Shown: positions 45,124 to 56,176, numbered from the stretch's first letter. The stretch: DNA of 64,000 nucleotides from an uncultured Roseobacter sp. (GCF_947495275.1 NZ_CANLYL010000008.1:1-64000); one strand, 5' to 3'. Numbers and translations: made by a program. Notes: generated from the letters alone by a model not told the origin.

Positions 45124-45242
45124 GCCTCAAGTCTTTCTCAATCAGGCTCTCGCGACAACCCGGATCATGAGCCTAATGGCGCTGACTTTTCCGCAGTGAT
45201 CAGGGTGCGCCGGAAGGCAGCGCGGCCGCCTTCCGATCTGAC

Positions 45243-48167
45243 CTATCCGATTGCGCTATCACACCGTCCGCAAACACCGGCATGACCATGCTGACCGACA
45301 TCGGGAAGCACTTTCCAGCATCGCGCGCATTTTTCACCCTCTGCCTTGCCAAAACTGACAGCAACCCCGGTGATTTCAGGGAGCACAAAAGCGCCATCCG
45401 GTGCCGCGTCACCACTCACCGTGATCTGGGAGGTGATGCAGATGTCCTGAAATGGCAGGCTTTCCAGTGCTGCGCGCAAATCCGCATCCGCTACATAGAC
45501 AACCGGACCTGCTTCGAGGGATGCGCCGATCACTTTATTGGTCCGCTCGATTTCCAGCGCTGCTGTCACGACCCGGCGCGCCGCCCGCACGCCCGACCAC
45601 TTCGTCGCCAGATCAGCGTCCAGCCAATCCGATGGGGTTTGCGGGAAATCCTGAAGATGGATGGAACTGCCCGCCTCCGGGAAACGTTCCAGCCAAACCT
45701 CTTCCATGGTGAAGACCAGAACAGGGGCCAGCCAGGTGGTCAGCCGGTGGAACAGCAGATCGAGCACGGTGCGTGCCGACCGGCGTTCCAGCGTGTTGCC
45801 ATCGCAGTAAAGCGCATCCTTGCGGATGTCGAAATAGAAGGCCGACAGATCAACCGTCGCGAAGGTAAAGACTGCCTGGAACACGCCCTGGAAATCATAT
45901 TTCGCATAGCCTTCGCGCACGGTTTTGTCGAGCTCGGCCAAGCGGTGCAGCACCCAGCGTTCCAGTTCCGGCATCTCAGACGCATCCACACGGTCAGCCG
46001 CGCTGAAATCATTCAGCGAGCCCAGCATATAGCGCATGGTGTTGCGCAGCCGCCGGTAGCTATCCGACACACCTTTGAGGATTTCCGGCCCGATCCGCTG
46101 ATCCAGCGTGTAGTCGGTTTGTGCCACCCAAAGCCGCAGGATATCCGCGCCATATTGCTGCACGACCTTTTCCGGCACGATGGTATTGCCGAGCGATTTG
46201 GACATCTTCATGCCCTTTTCATCCAGCGTGAATCCATGGGTCAGCACCGCCCGGTAGGGTGCGCGCCCGATGGTGCCGCAGGCTTGCAGCATCGACGAAT
46301 GGAACCAGCCGCGGTGCTGGTCGGTGCCTTCCAGATAGAGATCGGCCAGCCCATCCTCCGACCCATCTTCGCGGTCCCGCAGGGTAAAGGCATGGGTGGA
46401 GCCGGAATCAAACCACACATCGAGAATGTCCATGACCTGTTCATAATCATCCGGATTGGCCGCGTCGCCGATGAAACGCGCCTTGGCGCCGTCCTTGTAC
46501 CAGGCATCCGCCCCTTCGGCCTCAAATGCCTCAAGGATACGCGCATTCACATCCGCATCCCGCAGCAGGTAATCCGGGTCGTCAACCTTGGCCCCCTTCT
46601 TGACGAAACAGGTCAATGGCACACCCCAGGCGCGCTGGCGCGACAACACCCAATCCGGGCGTGCTTCGATCATCGAATGCAGGCGGTTGCGGCCTGATTG
46701 CGGAGTCCAGGTGACCAACGCGTCGATTGAGCGCAAAGCCCGCTCTCGGATCGTGGTGCCATAGGTATCGTGACCATCCCCCACAGCGCGATCAATCGCG
46801 GCAAACCACTGCGGCCGGTTCAGACGGATAACCGGCGCTTTGGACCGCCATGAATGCGCGTCAGAGATCGTCAGACGTTTCATCGCGATCAGACTGCCGG
46901 TCTCTTTCAGCTTTTCGATCACCGCCTTGCTGGCCCCCCCCGGTTTGCCGTTCGGGCGGATCACCTGCTCACCTGCAAAAAACGGCAGATCGGCGCGGAA
47001 TGAACTGTCATCGAGGATGTTGTAGGTCATCGGCAGCCCGTGTTTCACGCCGATGGCATAGTCATCATCACCGTGGCTTGGGGCGGTGTGTACAAAGCCG
47101 GTGCCCGCGTCATCGGTCACGTGATCGCCGGGCAACAGGGGCACGTCAAAATCCCATTCGCCCGCCGCACCCTCACAGCCGCGCAGCGGATGCGCGCAGG
47201 TCAGACCCTGCAAATCCTCTGCCGAGACATCCGCCAGACGCCGCACCATGCCATCGCCCCCCAGACGGGCCTGTTCGAAAATCTGCTCCGCCAGGGCATC
47301 CGCCACGATCAGACGTTCGCCGATACTGGCCCAGCATTCTTCGGGCCGACCGATCACCTCGTAAAGACCATAGGCGATTCCAGGCCCAAAACAGATCGCG
47401 CGGTTCTGCGGGATGGTCCAGGGGGTGGTGGTCCAGATCAGCACGCATGTCTTGCCATTGCTGAAGACGGCGTCACCCCCGACAACCGGAAACCGCACCC
47501 AGATCGCATCGGTCTGGCGGTCATGATACTCCACCTCGGCCTCAGCCAGCGCGGTTTTCTCCACCGGTGACCACATCACAGGCTTGGAACCCTGATAGAG
47601 CGTGCCGTTCATCAGGAATTTCTGGAACTCTTCGGCGATCACACGTTCGGCGTGAAAATCCATGGTCAGGTAGGGTTTTTCCCACTTGCCCGTCACCCCA
47701 AGGCGCTTGAATTCGTCGCGCTGGATATCGACCCAGCCTTCGGCGAACTTGCGGCATTCCTGACGGAAATCGACCACATCAACGTCATCCTTGTCGCGCC
47801 CCTTGGCCCGGTATTGCTCCTCGATCTTCCACTCGATGGGCAACCCGTGGCAATCCCAGCCGGGGATGTAGCGCGCATCAAATCCCATCATCTGCTGGGA
47901 GCGCACCACCATATCTTTCAGCGTCTTGTTCAGCGCGTGCCCGATGTGCAAATGCCCATTGGCGTAGGGCGGCCCGTCATGCAGCGTGAAAGAGGGACGG
48001 CCTTCTTTTTCCCGCAAACGGTCATAGATGCCGATTTCCTCCCAGCGCGCCAGCCAGTCGGGTTCGCGCTTGGGCAGGCCCGCGCGCATCGGAAAATCCG
48101 TCTTTGGCAGGTTCAGCGTGGCTTTGTAGTCAAGTTTCTCGGCGGTTTCGGTCGTGTCGGCGCACAT
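45243..48167 (-). CDS. ileS: Isoleucine-tRNA ligase
   Basis: A 974-residue class I aminoacyl-tRNA synthetase. HIGH is in [11 protein letters not shown] at residues 74-77, KMSKS in [11 protein letters not shown] near 653. The large CP1 editing domain lies between them, and the C-terminal zinc ribbon has [12 protein letters not shown] and [12 protein letters not shown] 48167 is selected because AAGGAC lies seven bases upstream. It is the normal bacterial type (type 1) of full length. Confidence 0.97.
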   Translation of the reverse strand: MCADTTETAEKLDYKATLNLPKTDFPMRAGLPKREPDWLARWEEIGIYDRLREKEGRPSFTLHDGPPYANGHLHIGHALNKTLKDMVVRSQQMMGFDARYIPGWDCHGLPIEWKIEEQYRAKGRDKDDVDVVDFRQECRKFAEGWVDIQRDEFKRLGVTGKWEKPYLTMDFHAERVIAEEFQKFLMNGTLYQGSKPVMWSPVEKTALAEAEVEYHDRQTDAIWVRFPVVGGDAVFSNGKTCVLIWTTTPWTIPQNRAICFGPGIAYGLYEVIGRPEECWASIGERLIVADALAEQIFEQARLGGDGMVRRLADVSAEDLQGLTCAHPLRGCEGAAGEWDFDVPLLPGDHVTDDAGTGFVHTAPSHGDDDYAIGVKHGLPMTYNILDDSSFRADLPFFAGEQVIRPNGKPGGASKAVIEKLKETGSLIAMKRLTISDAHSWRSKAPVIRLNRPQWFAAIDRAVGDGHDTYGTTIRERALRSIDALVTWTPQSGRNRLHSMIEARPDWVLSRQRAWGVPLTCFVKKGAKVDDPDYLLRDADVNARILEAFEAEGADAWYKDGAKARFIGDAANPDDYEQVMDILDVWFDSGSTHAFTLRDREDGSEDGLADLYLEGTDQHRGWFHSSMLQACGTIGRAPYRAVLTHGFTLDEKGMKMSKSLGNTIVPEKVVQQYGADILRLWVAQTDYTLDQRIGPEILKGVSDSYRRLRNTMRYMLGSLNDFSAADRVDASEMPELERWVLHRLAELDKTVREGYAKYDFQGVFQAVFTFATVDLSAFYFDIRKDALYCDGNTLERRSARTVLDLLFHRLTTWLAPVLVFTMEEVWLERFPEAGSSIHLQDFPQTPSDWLDADLATKWSGVRAARRVVTAALEIERTNKVIGASLEAGPVVYVADADLRAALESLPFQDICITSQITVSGDAAPDGAFVLPEITGVAVSFGKAEGEKCARCWKVLPDVGQHGHAGVCGRCDSAIG

Positions 48168-48378
48168 TGCGGGCGTCCTTCGGATGGGTCTTGGAACAGG
48201 AAAAAGCGGTCGGTGCGAGCGGCTCAAACACCTTGGCCCGGCGTCTCAAATCTCAGAGCGCCGGGGATATAATTCGGATAATGATCGCGCTGACGTAGGT
48301 CATGGCCGACTTATAGTCAGAGCTTTGAGGGGGAACAAGTCCCAACAGAATGCGCACACCTTACGCCCGCTGGCCGCA

Positions 48379-49995
48379 TCAGCCATTCACATGGTCCCAG
48401 GTCGCCGACATGACAACAGACCCCTCCCCCACCGCGGAGGCCACGCGTTTGACCGACCCCGCACGCACATCGCCAACGGCGAATACACCGGGGCAGGACG
48501 TCTCGTACTGTGTCCGCCCTCCTGCATCTGTGCCCGTCAGCACAAAACCCTTGTCATCCAGCCTGATCAACCCGGAAAGCCAGTCGGTATTGGGCTCAGC
48601 CCCCACCATGACAAAGAGTGCCGATGTGCGCAGCTGCCAATCCTGACCGGAATTCCTGTCGCAGATGGTAATCTTTTCCAGCGTTTCCTGCCCGTGCAGT
48701 TCAGTGACTTCGGTGCGGGTATGAATGGTGATGCGCGGGTGCGTGTTCAGGCGCTGTAACAGATAGTCGGACATCGACGAAGCAAGAGAGGTGCCCCGGA
48801 TCAGCACATGGACGTGCCGTGAGGTACGCGCCAGGAACATCGCCGCCTGACCCGCAGAATTGCCGCCACCGATCACGGCCACGTCGCTGTCACGGCAATA
48901 ACGTGCCTCCACTTCGGTTGCGGCATAATAGACGCCCGCGCCTTCGAGCCGTTCCAATCCTTCCAGTGGCAGCCGGCGGTATTGAACCCCGGTAGCAACG
49001 ATCAGGGCCTTGGCGCTGACCTCCTGCGCGTCATCCAGCGTCGCATGGAACCATTTTTCATTGCACTGGCGCAGAGCCGTGGCGCGGCGTGGGACAGAAA
49101 AGCGCGTGCCGAACTTCATCGCCTGCACCTCACCACGTCCGACCAGATCGCCCCCCGAAATACCGGTGGGAAAACCCATGTAATTCTCGATGCGGCTCGA
49201 CGTGCCTGCCTGCCCGCCTATGGCCATGTCTTCTAGCACCAGCGCGCTCAGCCCTTCGGCGCCGGCGTAGACCCCGGCGGCCACACCTGCAGGGCCCGCT
49301 CCGACGATCAGCACGTCAAAGGCATTTTCCTTCTCGGTTTCAATATAAAGCCCCAGCGCCTTGGCCACGCCCTGCGGCGTTGGCGGTTCGATCTTCTGCT
49401 CGCGCCCGAAGATCACGCCAGGCTGCGCCTGATCGATGCCGCATTGCGCCGCCAGTGCGATCGCCTCATCCGAGGTCACCTCGATTTCCTTGAAAGGGAT
49501 GCGATTGCGCGCCGCGAAACTGGCCACATGGCGGATATCGCGGCTGATTTCCGATCCGATCAGCGTGAGAGCGGAATCCGACTGCTCCACCGCGCGGCGG
49601 CGGCGCGCCGCCATCACCGTGACGATGATGTCGCTCATCTCCGGCATATCGGACATTAGTTGCAACACGTCCTCTCGCGGCACGCAGAGCACTTTGCTGT
49701 CACATGTCGCGCGCGCGCCAACAAGGGACACACCACCCGACAGGAATTGCAGGTCACCAAAAAACTGGCCGGGCCCAAGGGTCGCCGCCCCGACACGTTG
49801 CAGGCTTTTGGGATCAACAGCCTCCAGCTCGCCCTCAATGACGAAATGAAACAGCGTTGTCGCACTGCCCGGTTCCTGCACGAAGTCACCCGCTTTGAAC
49901 TCAAAGAGCTTGCCGCATTTGTGCATGGCGGCGATGTGCTCAGGCTCCAACGGCCTGCGAACCATGGTACTCAGATCAGCGGCAAAACTTTCCAT
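48379..49995 (-). CDS. FAD oxidoreductase with N-terminal cNMP-binding domain
   Basis: A 538-residue three-part protein. Residues about 20-135 form a cyclic-nucleotide-binding fold (FEFKAGDFVQEPGS, LGPGQFFGDLQFLSGG). Residues 140-215 look like a thioredoxin/glutaredoxin-type domain (CGIDQAQPGVIFGRE), and residues 225-538 form a thioredoxin-reductase-like module with GAGPAGVAAGVYA, VIGGGNSAGQAAMFLA and GVFAVGDVRAGSVKR. Where thioredoxin reductases have CATC, this protein reads YAATEVE, so both redox cysteines are absent. It probably uses NAD(P)H and FAD for something other than thioredoxin reduction. It is alone in its transcription direction block. Confidence 0.85.
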   Translation of the reverse strand: MESFAADLSTMVRRPLEPEHIAAMHKCGKLFEFKAGDFVQEPGSATTLFHFVIEGELEAVDPKSLQRVGAATLGPGQFFGDLQFLSGGVSLVGARATCDSKVLCVPREDVLQLMSDMPEMSDIIVTVMAARRRRAVEQSDSALTLIGSEISRDIRHVASFAARNRIPFKEIEVTSDEAIALAAQCGIDQAQPGVIFGREQKIEPPTPQGVAKALGLYIETEKENAFDVLIVGAGPAGVAAGVYAGAEGLSALVLEDMAIGGQAGTSSRIENYMGFPTGISGGDLVGRGEVQAMKFGTRFSVPRRATALRQCNEKWFHATLDDAQEVSAKALIVATGVQYRRLPLEGLERLEGAGVYYAATEVEARYCRDSDVAVIGGGNSAGQAAMFLARTSRHVHVLIRGTSLASSMSDYLLQRLNTHPRITIHTRTEVTELHGQETLEKITICDRNSGQDWQLRTSALFVMVGAEPNTDWLSGLIRLDDKGFVLTGTDAGGRTQYETSCPGVFAVGDVRAGSVKRVASAVGEGSVVMSATWDHVNG

Positions 49996-50034
49996 TCAAC
50001 TCTCCCGGCGGGTGCCCGCGCATGATTGATGCCA

Positions 50035-51039
50035 TCAGGAGTTTGACGTTGAGAAAAATCCGCCAAGGCTCCTTTTGATGATATCGCGCACTTTTGGTTT
50101 TTTTCCAGCCGCAAGGGGCAAAGGACGGCACACTTCCATGGCCGCCACGCCAACGCGGGCTGTCAAAGCGCCGTTGACAAGACCCTCGCCGAAGCGGCGT
50201 GAGAGCTTGCCAAGGATCGACCCCCCAAGAACCGGTTCCAGCAGATCGTCTCCGACGGCAACGGCTCCGGTGGCCACAAGATGCGCCATCACCGCGCGGG
50301 TCAGTCGCCAGCCGCCCAGAAACCCCGATCGTCCCCCGTAGATCTCGGCAATCCGCCGGATCATGCGCAAATTCGCGGTCAGGGCTGCGGCAACATCCGC
50401 CAGCGCCAGAGGCACAAGCGCTGTGACGGTTGCGACCTGACGGGCTGCGGCTTCGACCTCACGCGCTGCCGCCGCATCCAGCGGGCCCAACACCTCGTTA
50501 TCCGCAAGCTGCAACAGGCTTGCCGCATCCATCTGATCGCCGCGCAATTCCGCAAAGCGGTCGCGGCCCCACCCTGTGTCTTCGCGGTTTTTGTAAAGCG
50601 CCGTCAGCCGATCCGAAACGGCTCGGGCCGCGCCAAGATCATCCGCCGCCAGCGCCTCATCCGCCGCGCGGCGCAATCCGTCCAGACGACCGAGGCGACC
50701 CAAAGCTGCAATCTCGCGCAGACAGATCACCAAAAGCGTCAGCAGAAACACCGCGATCAATCCCGTAACGCCCCACCCCAGCACCGGGTTGCGCGCCACA
50801 AGGCCCGTGACGAAATCCCATGCCGCGATGGCGACAACAGCCCCGACAAGCGCCAGAGCGGACGACCAAAACCAGCGCAGCAACCGCGAGGGTTTGCGCG
50901 CCGCGATACCGGCAGCCATCTGCATGGCGTGGCCCGCAGGCACGCGCGGGCCGTCGTCAGGCACCGGGGGCGCGTCGCTCACCGCAACTTGGGCCGGATC
51001 GTCGGGATCGATTTCAATGAGAACCGGGCCCTTGGCCAT
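50035..51039 (-). CDS. ycjF: YcjF-type TIGR01620 membrane protein
   Basis: A 334-residue inner-membrane protein of the TIGR01620/YcjF family. Two transmembrane segments (LLRWFWSSALALVGAVVAIA and VLGWGVTGLIAVFLLTLLVI) follow a Pro-rich cytoplasmic start; a large DUF697-like C-terminal domain contains GGRSGFLGGWRLTRAVMAHL. In E. coli ycjX and ycjF are adjacent in the phage-shock region. Here an acetyltransferase gene sits between them. ATG 51039 overlaps the stop of that gene (TGATG). Confidence 0.88.
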   Translation of the reverse strand: MAKGPVLIEIDPDDPAQVAVSDAPPVPDDGPRVPAGHAMQMAAGIAARKPSRLLRWFWSSALALVGAVVAIAAWDFVTGLVARNPVLGWGVTGLIAVFLLTLLVICLREIAALGRLGRLDGLRRAADEALAADDLGAARAVSDRLTALYKNREDTGWGRDRFAELRGDQMDAASLLQLADNEVLGPLDAAAAREVEAAARQVATVTALVPLALADVAAALTANLRMIRRIAEIYGGRSGFLGGWRLTRAVMAHLVATGAVAVGDDLLEPVLGGSILGKLSRRFGEGLVNGALTARVGVAAMEVCRPLPLAAGKKPKVRDIIKRSLGGFFSTSNS

Positions 51040-51491
51040 CAAAAGGCCCCCTTGGCCCACTCAAACCGGATATCGGGCAGACCCACGTCGTTTTCGCTGC
51101 CATCCGTGCGCGCGGTCTCGATAAAGCCGCGCAAGCCGTAAAACCGGGTCGCGGGCGTGTTTGCCTGATAGCTCCAAAGCGCCAGAAAATCGGTTTCCGA
51201 TTTGGCATCGTCCAGCAACGCGGTGCCAACGCCCTTGTCCTGCGCGTCCGGCAAAACGTAAAGCGCGTGCACGTCACTTTCCCAACGCGCAATGAACCCG
51301 ACCACCTTGCCGTCCAGCTTGGCCACACGCACCCAACCGGCTTCGATCATGTCACCTGCGTACATGATCTCCTCGGCAGCCGAATGCAGACGCGGCAGCC
51401 AGGGCATGGCATCATTGGACACGGACAAAATGTGCCCCACAGCCCCCGCATCCAGAGTGCGCGCAGGCGTTATCGTGATCGTCGTCGTCAT
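51039..51491 (-). CDS. GNAT acetyltransferase within the ycjX-ycjF operon
   Basis: A 150-residue GNAT-family protein. The acetyl-CoA site is visible as ALYVLPDAQDKGVGTALLDDA, followed by LWSYQANTPATRFYGLRGF, which is the typical motif B ending. It is probably an N-acetyltransferase on an unknown protein or small molecule. Its ATG overlaps ycjX by four bases and its stop overlaps ycjF by one base, so the three are translationally coupled. Confidence 0.88.
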   Translation of the reverse strand: MTTTITITPARTLDAGAVGHILSVSNDAMPWLPRLHSAAEEIMYAGDMIEAGWVRVAKLDGKVVGFIARWESDVHALYVLPDAQDKGVGTALLDDAKSETDFLALWSYQANTPATRFYGLRGFIETARTDGSENDVGLPDIRFEWAKGAF

Positions 51492-52903
51492 AGCCTATCC
51501 CCTAAAAGGAATTGGGCTGCCTTATCAAGCCGGATATGCGGTGGACCGTCGCCGGGGCGCAAAGTAAGCGGTGAGGGTGCGAAATTCATCACACGGTAAT
51601 CCTGATCCAGCCAGCTCTGTGCGCCTGCGCGCGCGGGCGTCAGCAGATGGCCCGGGTCTTGCGGCAGATCACCGGGGTAGAAAGCCGCCGCCTTGCCGGT
51701 ATCCAGCAAAATCCCGCGGACCACGTCGAGTTTTTGCCCCTCGTGGGTCACGCTGTCTTCGGTTGTGGCACGCAGTGACGCGATGGCCATGGCCGCCGTC
51801 CCCGCCCCGGCAAAACGCGCCCTGTCCGCCGCACCGCGTAACAGCGCCTCCATGATCGCCGTCAGTTTGGCATGCTGGCTGTGGTGCAGATGATCGGCCT
51901 TGGTGGCGGCAAAGAGGATTTTCTCCACCCGCTTGCCCTGAAAAATCTGGCTGAGAAAGGCATTCCTGCCCGGTCGGAAACTTCCCAGAATATCCGCCAT
52001 GGCGCCGCGCATGTCTTCAACCGCGCGTGGCCCTTTGTGGATCGCCCCCAACGCGTCGACCAGCACCACCTGCCGGTCAATGCGCGCAAAATGATCGCGG
52101 AAAAAAGGGCGCACCACCTCGCGTTTATAGGCCTCATAGCGGCGGTTCATTTCGCGCAGCAGGGACCCGCGCGGCCCGGTTCCCTCTCCTTGCATCGGGG
52201 CGAAGGTCAGCACAGGTGAGCCTGCAAGATCCCCCGGCAGCAGGAACCGCCCCGGTGTGCAATCATAGTAGCCCGCATCCCTTGCGGCTGTCAGATAAGT
52301 GGCAAACTGCTCCGCCAGCGCTTTGGCATCCGGTTCGTGCAATTTGGTCGCCGGGTCGGTTTCCGCCAGCCGGGCAAGATAGTCTTTGGCCTCCGGGCGA
52401 CCGGCCAGACGGCCCAGAACCTCCCTGGACCATTCAGCGTAGGATTTGTCCAACAAGGCCAGATCCAGCAGCCATTCGCCGGGGTAATCCACGATATCCA
52501 CATGGATGGTGCGCGGTCCTTGAAGCCCCGCCAGCAGCCCCGCGCGTTGCACCCGCAGCGACAGGCGCAGCTCTGACACAGCACGGGTGCTGTCGGGCCA
52601 GACGGGTGCGCGGGCGGTCAGGTTCGACAGATGTGTCTCGAAATCAAAGCGCGGCACCGTGTCATCCGGCTGCGGTTGCAGAAACGCCGCCTCGATCCGG
52701 TTTTCGGCGGCCGCGACAAGATGCGGCATGCGCCCGCGATCCAGCAGATTGGCCACCAGCGAAGTGATGAAAACCGTCTTGCCGGAGCGTGCCAGCCCGG
52801 TCACGCCAATGCGGATCACCGGCTCGAACAGGGTCTCGTTGACCGTGTCCTGCACCGTTTCAATCTGGCGCAGCACCGTATCGGCGAGTGATGAAATGAC
52901 CAA
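51488..52903 (-). CDS. ycjX: YcjX-family P-loop protein (DUF463)
   Basis: A 471-residue GTPase-like cytoplasmic protein of the YcjX family. Walker A is [15 protein letters not shown] near residue 40, and the family-typical segments [13 protein letters not shown] and [14 protein letters not shown] are present. It has unknown function, linked in E. coli to envelope stress. The start is uncertain: TTG 52903 gives [15 protein letters not shown], resembling family members; a longer form from 52960 lacks homology-like character. Confidence 0.88.
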   Translation of the reverse strand: MVISSLADTVLRQIETVQDTVNETLFEPVIRIGVTGLARSGKTVFITSLVANLLDRGRMPHLVAAAENRIEAAFLQPQPDDTVPRFDFETHLSNLTARAPVWPDSTRAVSELRLSLRVQRAGLLAGLQGPRTIHVDIVDYPGEWLLDLALLDKSYAEWSREVLGRLAGRPEAKDYLARLAETDPATKLHEPDAKALAEQFATYLTAARDAGYYDCTPGRFLLPGDLAGSPVLTFAPMQGEGTGPRGSLLREMNRRYEAYKREVVRPFFRDHFARIDRQVVLVDALGAIHKGPRAVEDMRGAMADILGSFRPGRNAFLSQIFQGKRVEKILFAATKADHLHHSQHAKLTAIMEALLRGAADRARFAGAGTAAMAIASLRATTEDSVTHEGQKLDVVRGILLDTGKAAAFYPGDLPQDPGHLLTPARAGAQSWLDQDYRVMNFAPSPLTLRPGDGPPHIRLDKAAQFLLGDRL

Positions 52904-53016
52904 AGCCTGAGTGCCCCTGCGGTTTCTTTTCACACTACATAAGGCGTGCGCTGCGGGCATGCCAGACCCAAGAAACCCGTTTGACGCAAAGCGCGCCGCA
53001 GGCTAGGGGCAGCGCC

Positions 53017-53784
53017 ATGCCTCGCTATGCGTTGAAAATCGAATATCACGGTGCGCCTTTTGTCGGATGGCAGAGGCAAAAGGGTCAGACATCGGTGCAG
53101 GGCGCGGTTGAGACCGCGCTGGACCGGCTGGAGCGGCGCGATCACACCATCGCCGCCGCCGGGCGCACGGATGCGGGTGTGCATGCTCTGGGACAGGTGG
53201 CGCATTGCGATATGGAAAGCGAGTGGGATCCGTTCCGGCTCTCTGAAGCGCTGAATTACCACCTTAAACCCGCCCCCGTGGCGATTGTGGCCTGCGCGCC
53301 TGTGGCAGAGGGCTGGCACGCGCGGTTCTCCGCGCTGGAGCGGCAGTACCTGTTCCGCATCCTGATGCGCCGGGCCCCTGCGACCCATCAGGACGGGCTC
53401 GTCTGGCAGGTCAAACACGATCTTGACGTGCAGGCCATGCGGACGGCTGCCGCACATCTCATCGGCCGTCATGATTTCACTACTTTCCGGTCAACCATCT
53501 GTCAGGCCGAAAGCCCAGTCAAAACGCTGGACCAACTGAACGTGACCCGAGTGGAGACCCCGCAGGGCCCGGAGGTGCATTTCGATGTGCGCGCCCGCTC
53601 CTTTCTGCACAATCAGGTGCGCAGTTTCGTGGGCACCCTGGAACGTGTGGGGGTCGGATCGTGGCATCCCGAGCAGGTGACTGAGGCGCTTGCCGCGCGG
53701 GACCGGGCCGCCTGCGGGCCGGTCTGCCCGCCACAGGGGCTGTATCTGGCGCATGTCACTTACGACGCTGACCCTTTCAGATAG
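53017..53784 (+). CDS. truA: tRNA pseudouridine(38-40) synthase TruA
   Basis: A 255-residue enzyme that makes pseudouridine at positions 38-40 of the tRNA anticodon arm. The catalytic Asp is in [18 protein letters not shown] near residue 50. Other signatures are [12 protein letters not shown] at the start and [19 protein letters not shown] near the C-terminus. ATG 53017 gives the standard N-terminus [12 protein letters not shown]. It is divergent from ycjX. Confidence 0.96.
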   Translation: MPRYALKIEYHGAPFVGWQRQKGQTSVQGAVETALDRLERRDHTIAAAGRTDAGVHALGQVAHCDMESEWDPFRLSEALNYHLKPAPVAIVACAPVAEGWHARFSALERQYLFRILMRRAPATHQDGLVWQVKHDLDVQAMRTAAAHLIGRHDFTTFRSTICQAESPVKTLDQLNVTRVETPQGPEVHFDVRARSFLHNQVRSFVGTLERVGVGSWHPEQVTEALAARDRAACGPVCPPQGLYLAHVTYDADPFR

Positions 53785-53823
53785 GGTCAGCCCCCCCTAA
53801 ACCTGCGATCTCTATCGAAACGT

Positions 53824-55059
53824 TCAGATCTTTTCCTGCGTGTGTTTGCGTAGCTCGGCGCGCGCCACCTGACGGCGGTGCACCGCATCTGGCCCGTCGG
53901 CAAAGCGCAGCGCGCGCTGCCAGGTCCAGGCCATGGCCAGCGGGGTGTCCTGACTGATGCCCTGCCCACCATGCATCTGCATCGCCTCGTCGATCACCTT
54001 GAGCGCCATGCGCGGGGCCACAACCTTGATCTGGCTGATCCACGGCGCCGCGGCCCGCGCATCCCCCTGATCCATCATCCAGGCCGCTTTCAGGCACAAA
54101 AGCCGCGCCTGCTCGATCTCGATCCGCGCCTCAGCGATGATGTCGAAATTGGCGCCCAGCTGCGCCAGTGGCTTGCCGAAAGCTTCTTTCTGTAGTGACC
54201 GTCGGCACATCAGGTCCAGCGCCGCTTCGGCCTGCCCCACTGAGCGCATGCAGTGGTGGATGCGCCCCGGCCCCAACCGGCCCTGCGCGATCTCGAACCC
54301 GCGCCCCTCGCCCAGTAGCATGTTTTCCGCAGGCATCCGCACTTGCTCAAACCGGATATGCATATGCCCGTGCGGCGCATCGTCATGGCCAAAGACCTTC
54401 ATGGGGCGCAAGACCTTGATGCCCGGTGTGGCGGCATCCACCACGATCATCGAATGGCGCTGGTGTCTGGGCGCATCCGCATCACCCGTGCGCACCATGA
54501 CGATATAAACCGCGCAGCGCGGGTCCCCCGCGCCAGAGGCCCAGTATTTCTCGCCATTCAGGATGTAATCATCGCCGTCACGTACACAGGACATGGCGAT
54601 ATTTGTGGCGTCGGAGGCCGCAATATCCGGCTCCGTCATCAGATAGGCGGAGCGGATCTCGCCCTCCAGCAGCCGCGCCAGCCATTTCTCTTTCATCGCG
54701 GGCGTGCCGTAGCGTTCAAAGACCTCCATATTGCCGGTATCGGGGGCGGAACAGTTGAACACTTCAGCGGCCAGGGGGGTCTTGCCCATTTCCTCGGCAA
54801 AATAGGCGTATTCGACGGTGCTGAGCCCAAAGCCCTTTTCGCTGTCCGTCAGCCAGAAGTTCCAGAGTCCCGCCGCTTTGGCCTTTGCTTTCAACCCTTC
54901 GAGGATTTCGGCCTGCCGGTCGGTGTATTCCCAGCGATCGCCCTTGTCGATTTCAGCGTGGTAGTCGGCCTCCATGGGCATGATCTCATCGCGGATCATC
55001 GTGGCCACCCGGTCCAGCAGCGCGCGGTTTTTCTCCGACATCCCAAAATTCATCTCCAC
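53824..55059 (-). CDS. Acyl-CoA dehydrogenase of ACAD10/11 type
   Basis: A 411-residue flavoprotein. Segments such as GEKYWASGAGDPRCAVYIV, RHQRHSMIVVDAATPGIKV, GEGRGFEIAQGRLGPGRIHH and MQMHGGQGISQDTPLA closely match the acyl-CoA dehydrogenase part of ACAD10/ACAD11. In animals that domain is fused to an aminoglycoside-phosphotransferase-like kinase; here the kinase is the divergent neighbour at 55154. GTG 55059 is chosen since GGAGG lies six bases upstream; ATG 55053 is the next choice. Role in 4-hydroxyacyl-CoA breakdown is inferred from the related LvaA/LvaC pair. Confidence 0.88.
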   Translation of the reverse strand: MEMNFGMSEKNRALLDRVATMIRDEIMPMEADYHAEIDKGDRWEYTDRQAEILEGLKAKAKAAGLWNFWLTDSEKGFGLSTVEYAYFAEEMGKTPLAAEVFNCSAPDTGNMEVFERYGTPAMKEKWLARLLEGEIRSAYLMTEPDIAASDATNIAMSCVRDGDDYILNGEKYWASGAGDPRCAVYIVMVRTGDADAPRHQRHSMIVVDAATPGIKVLRPMKVFGHDDAPHGHMHIRFEQVRMPAENMLLGEGRGFEIAQGRLGPGRIHHCMRSVGQAEAALDLMCRRSLQKEAFGKPLAQLGANFDIIAEARIEIEQARLLCLKAAWMMDQGDARAAAPWISQIKVVAPRMALKVIDEAMQMHGGQGISQDTPLAMAWTWQRALRFADGPDAVHRRQVARAELRKHTQEKI

Positions 55060-55153
55060 ACCGTGCCTCCCTGATGGCAATCGGGGCTTTCCCCGCCGTC
55101 GCAGACTTGCTTAGATCGGCGCAACTTGTCCATGGGCCAAAAGGGAATTCGCG

Positions 55154-56176
55154 ATGCACACCTACGACCCGCGCGCATTGGAAACCTATCTGGCCACCCA
55201 TGTGCCCGGATTTGGCGGGCTGGATGAAGTGACGAAATTTTCCGACGGGCAATCGAATCCGACCTATCGGATCACCAGCGGCGCGACCCGGTTCGTGCTG
55301 CGCGCCAAACCCCCCGGCAAGCTGCTGAAATCCGCCCATGCGGTGGACCGGGAATACCGCGTGATGCAGGCCTTGGCAGACACGGATGTGCCGGTGCCGC
55401 AGGTCCTGCACCTCTCGGGCGATGACACGCCCATGGGCACGCAGTTCATGGTCATGCAGATGGTCGAGGGGCGGATTTTCTGGGACCCGGCTCTGCCGAA
55501 ACTGGACCGGGCCGCACGGGGCCGGGTTTATGCCGCGATGAACCGCGTTTTGGCCGATCTGCACGGGCTCGACCCGGCTGCCTTGGGTCTGGCGGATTAC
55601 GGCAAGCCGGGCAATTATTTCGCCCGTCAGGTCACGCGCTGGTCCGGCCAGTATCGCGATACCGCCACCGACGCGCTGGCGGATGCGGATTGGCTGATGG
55701 GCTGGCTTGGTGAAAACATGGTCGCCGATGACGGTGCCAGCAGCATCGTGCACGGCGATTTTCGCATTGATAACATGATCTTCGCCCCGGACCGCGAAGA
55801 AGTTGTGGCGCTTCTGGACTGGGAACTCAGCACCTTGGGGCATCCGCTGGCCGATCTGGCCTATCAATGCATGCACTGGCGTCTGCCGCATGAGGGGCAT
55901 TTTCGCGGCCTTGGCGGGGTGGACCGCGCTGCCCTCGGCCTGCCGGACGAAGACAGCTATGTCGCCGCCTATTGCGTACACCGCGGCATCACACAGCCCG
56001 ACAACTGGACCTTCTATGTGGTATTCTCCTATTTCCGCCTGCTGGCGATCCTGCAAGGTGTGCTGCGGCGCGGTCTGGAGGGCAACGCCTCCAACCCCCG
56101 CGACACCAGCCGACTACGCGAGGTCATCGCCCTGATGGCCCGTGACGCCCGCGCTCTGGCCGATGCGCGCACCTGA
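55154..56176 (+). CDS. APH-type kinase, partner of ACAD10/11-like dehydrogenase
   Basis: A 340-residue aminoglycoside-phosphotransferase-fold protein. The N-lobe reads [19 protein letters not shown], the catalytic Brenner motif is [12 protein letters not shown], and the metal-binding DFG-like segment is [20 protein letters not shown]. In ACAD10/11 this type of domain phosphorylates a 4-hydroxyacyl-CoA, after which the dehydrogenase domain removes phosphate. Here it is a separate gene, 94 bases from the divergent dehydrogenase gene. No antibiotic-resistance role is implied. Confidence 0.87.
   Translation: MHTYDPRALETYLATHVPGFGGLDEVTKFSDGQSNPTYRITSGATRFVLRAKPPGKLLKSAHAVDREYRVMQALADTDVPVPQVLHLSGDDTPMGTQFMVMQMVEGRIFWDPALPKLDRAARGRVYAAMNRVLADLHGLDPAALGLADYGKPGNYFARQVTRWSGQYRDTATDALADADWLMGWLGENMVADDGASSIVHGDFRIDNMIFAPDREEVVALLDWELSTLGHPLADLAYQCMHWRLPHEGHFRGLGGVDRAALGLPDEDSYVAAYCVHRGITQPDNWTFYVVFSYFRLLAILQGVLRRGLEGNASNPRDTSRLREVIALMARDARALADART

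Noticed and set aside
45282-46697. Plus-strand open frame of 471 codons over ileS
   Set aside because: It is antisense to the isoleucyl-tRNA synthetase gene and lacks any family motif.
55154-56176. Aminoglycoside resistance kinase
   Set aside because: The fold is shared, but the neighbouring ACAD10/11-type dehydrogenase points to acyl-CoA metabolism.
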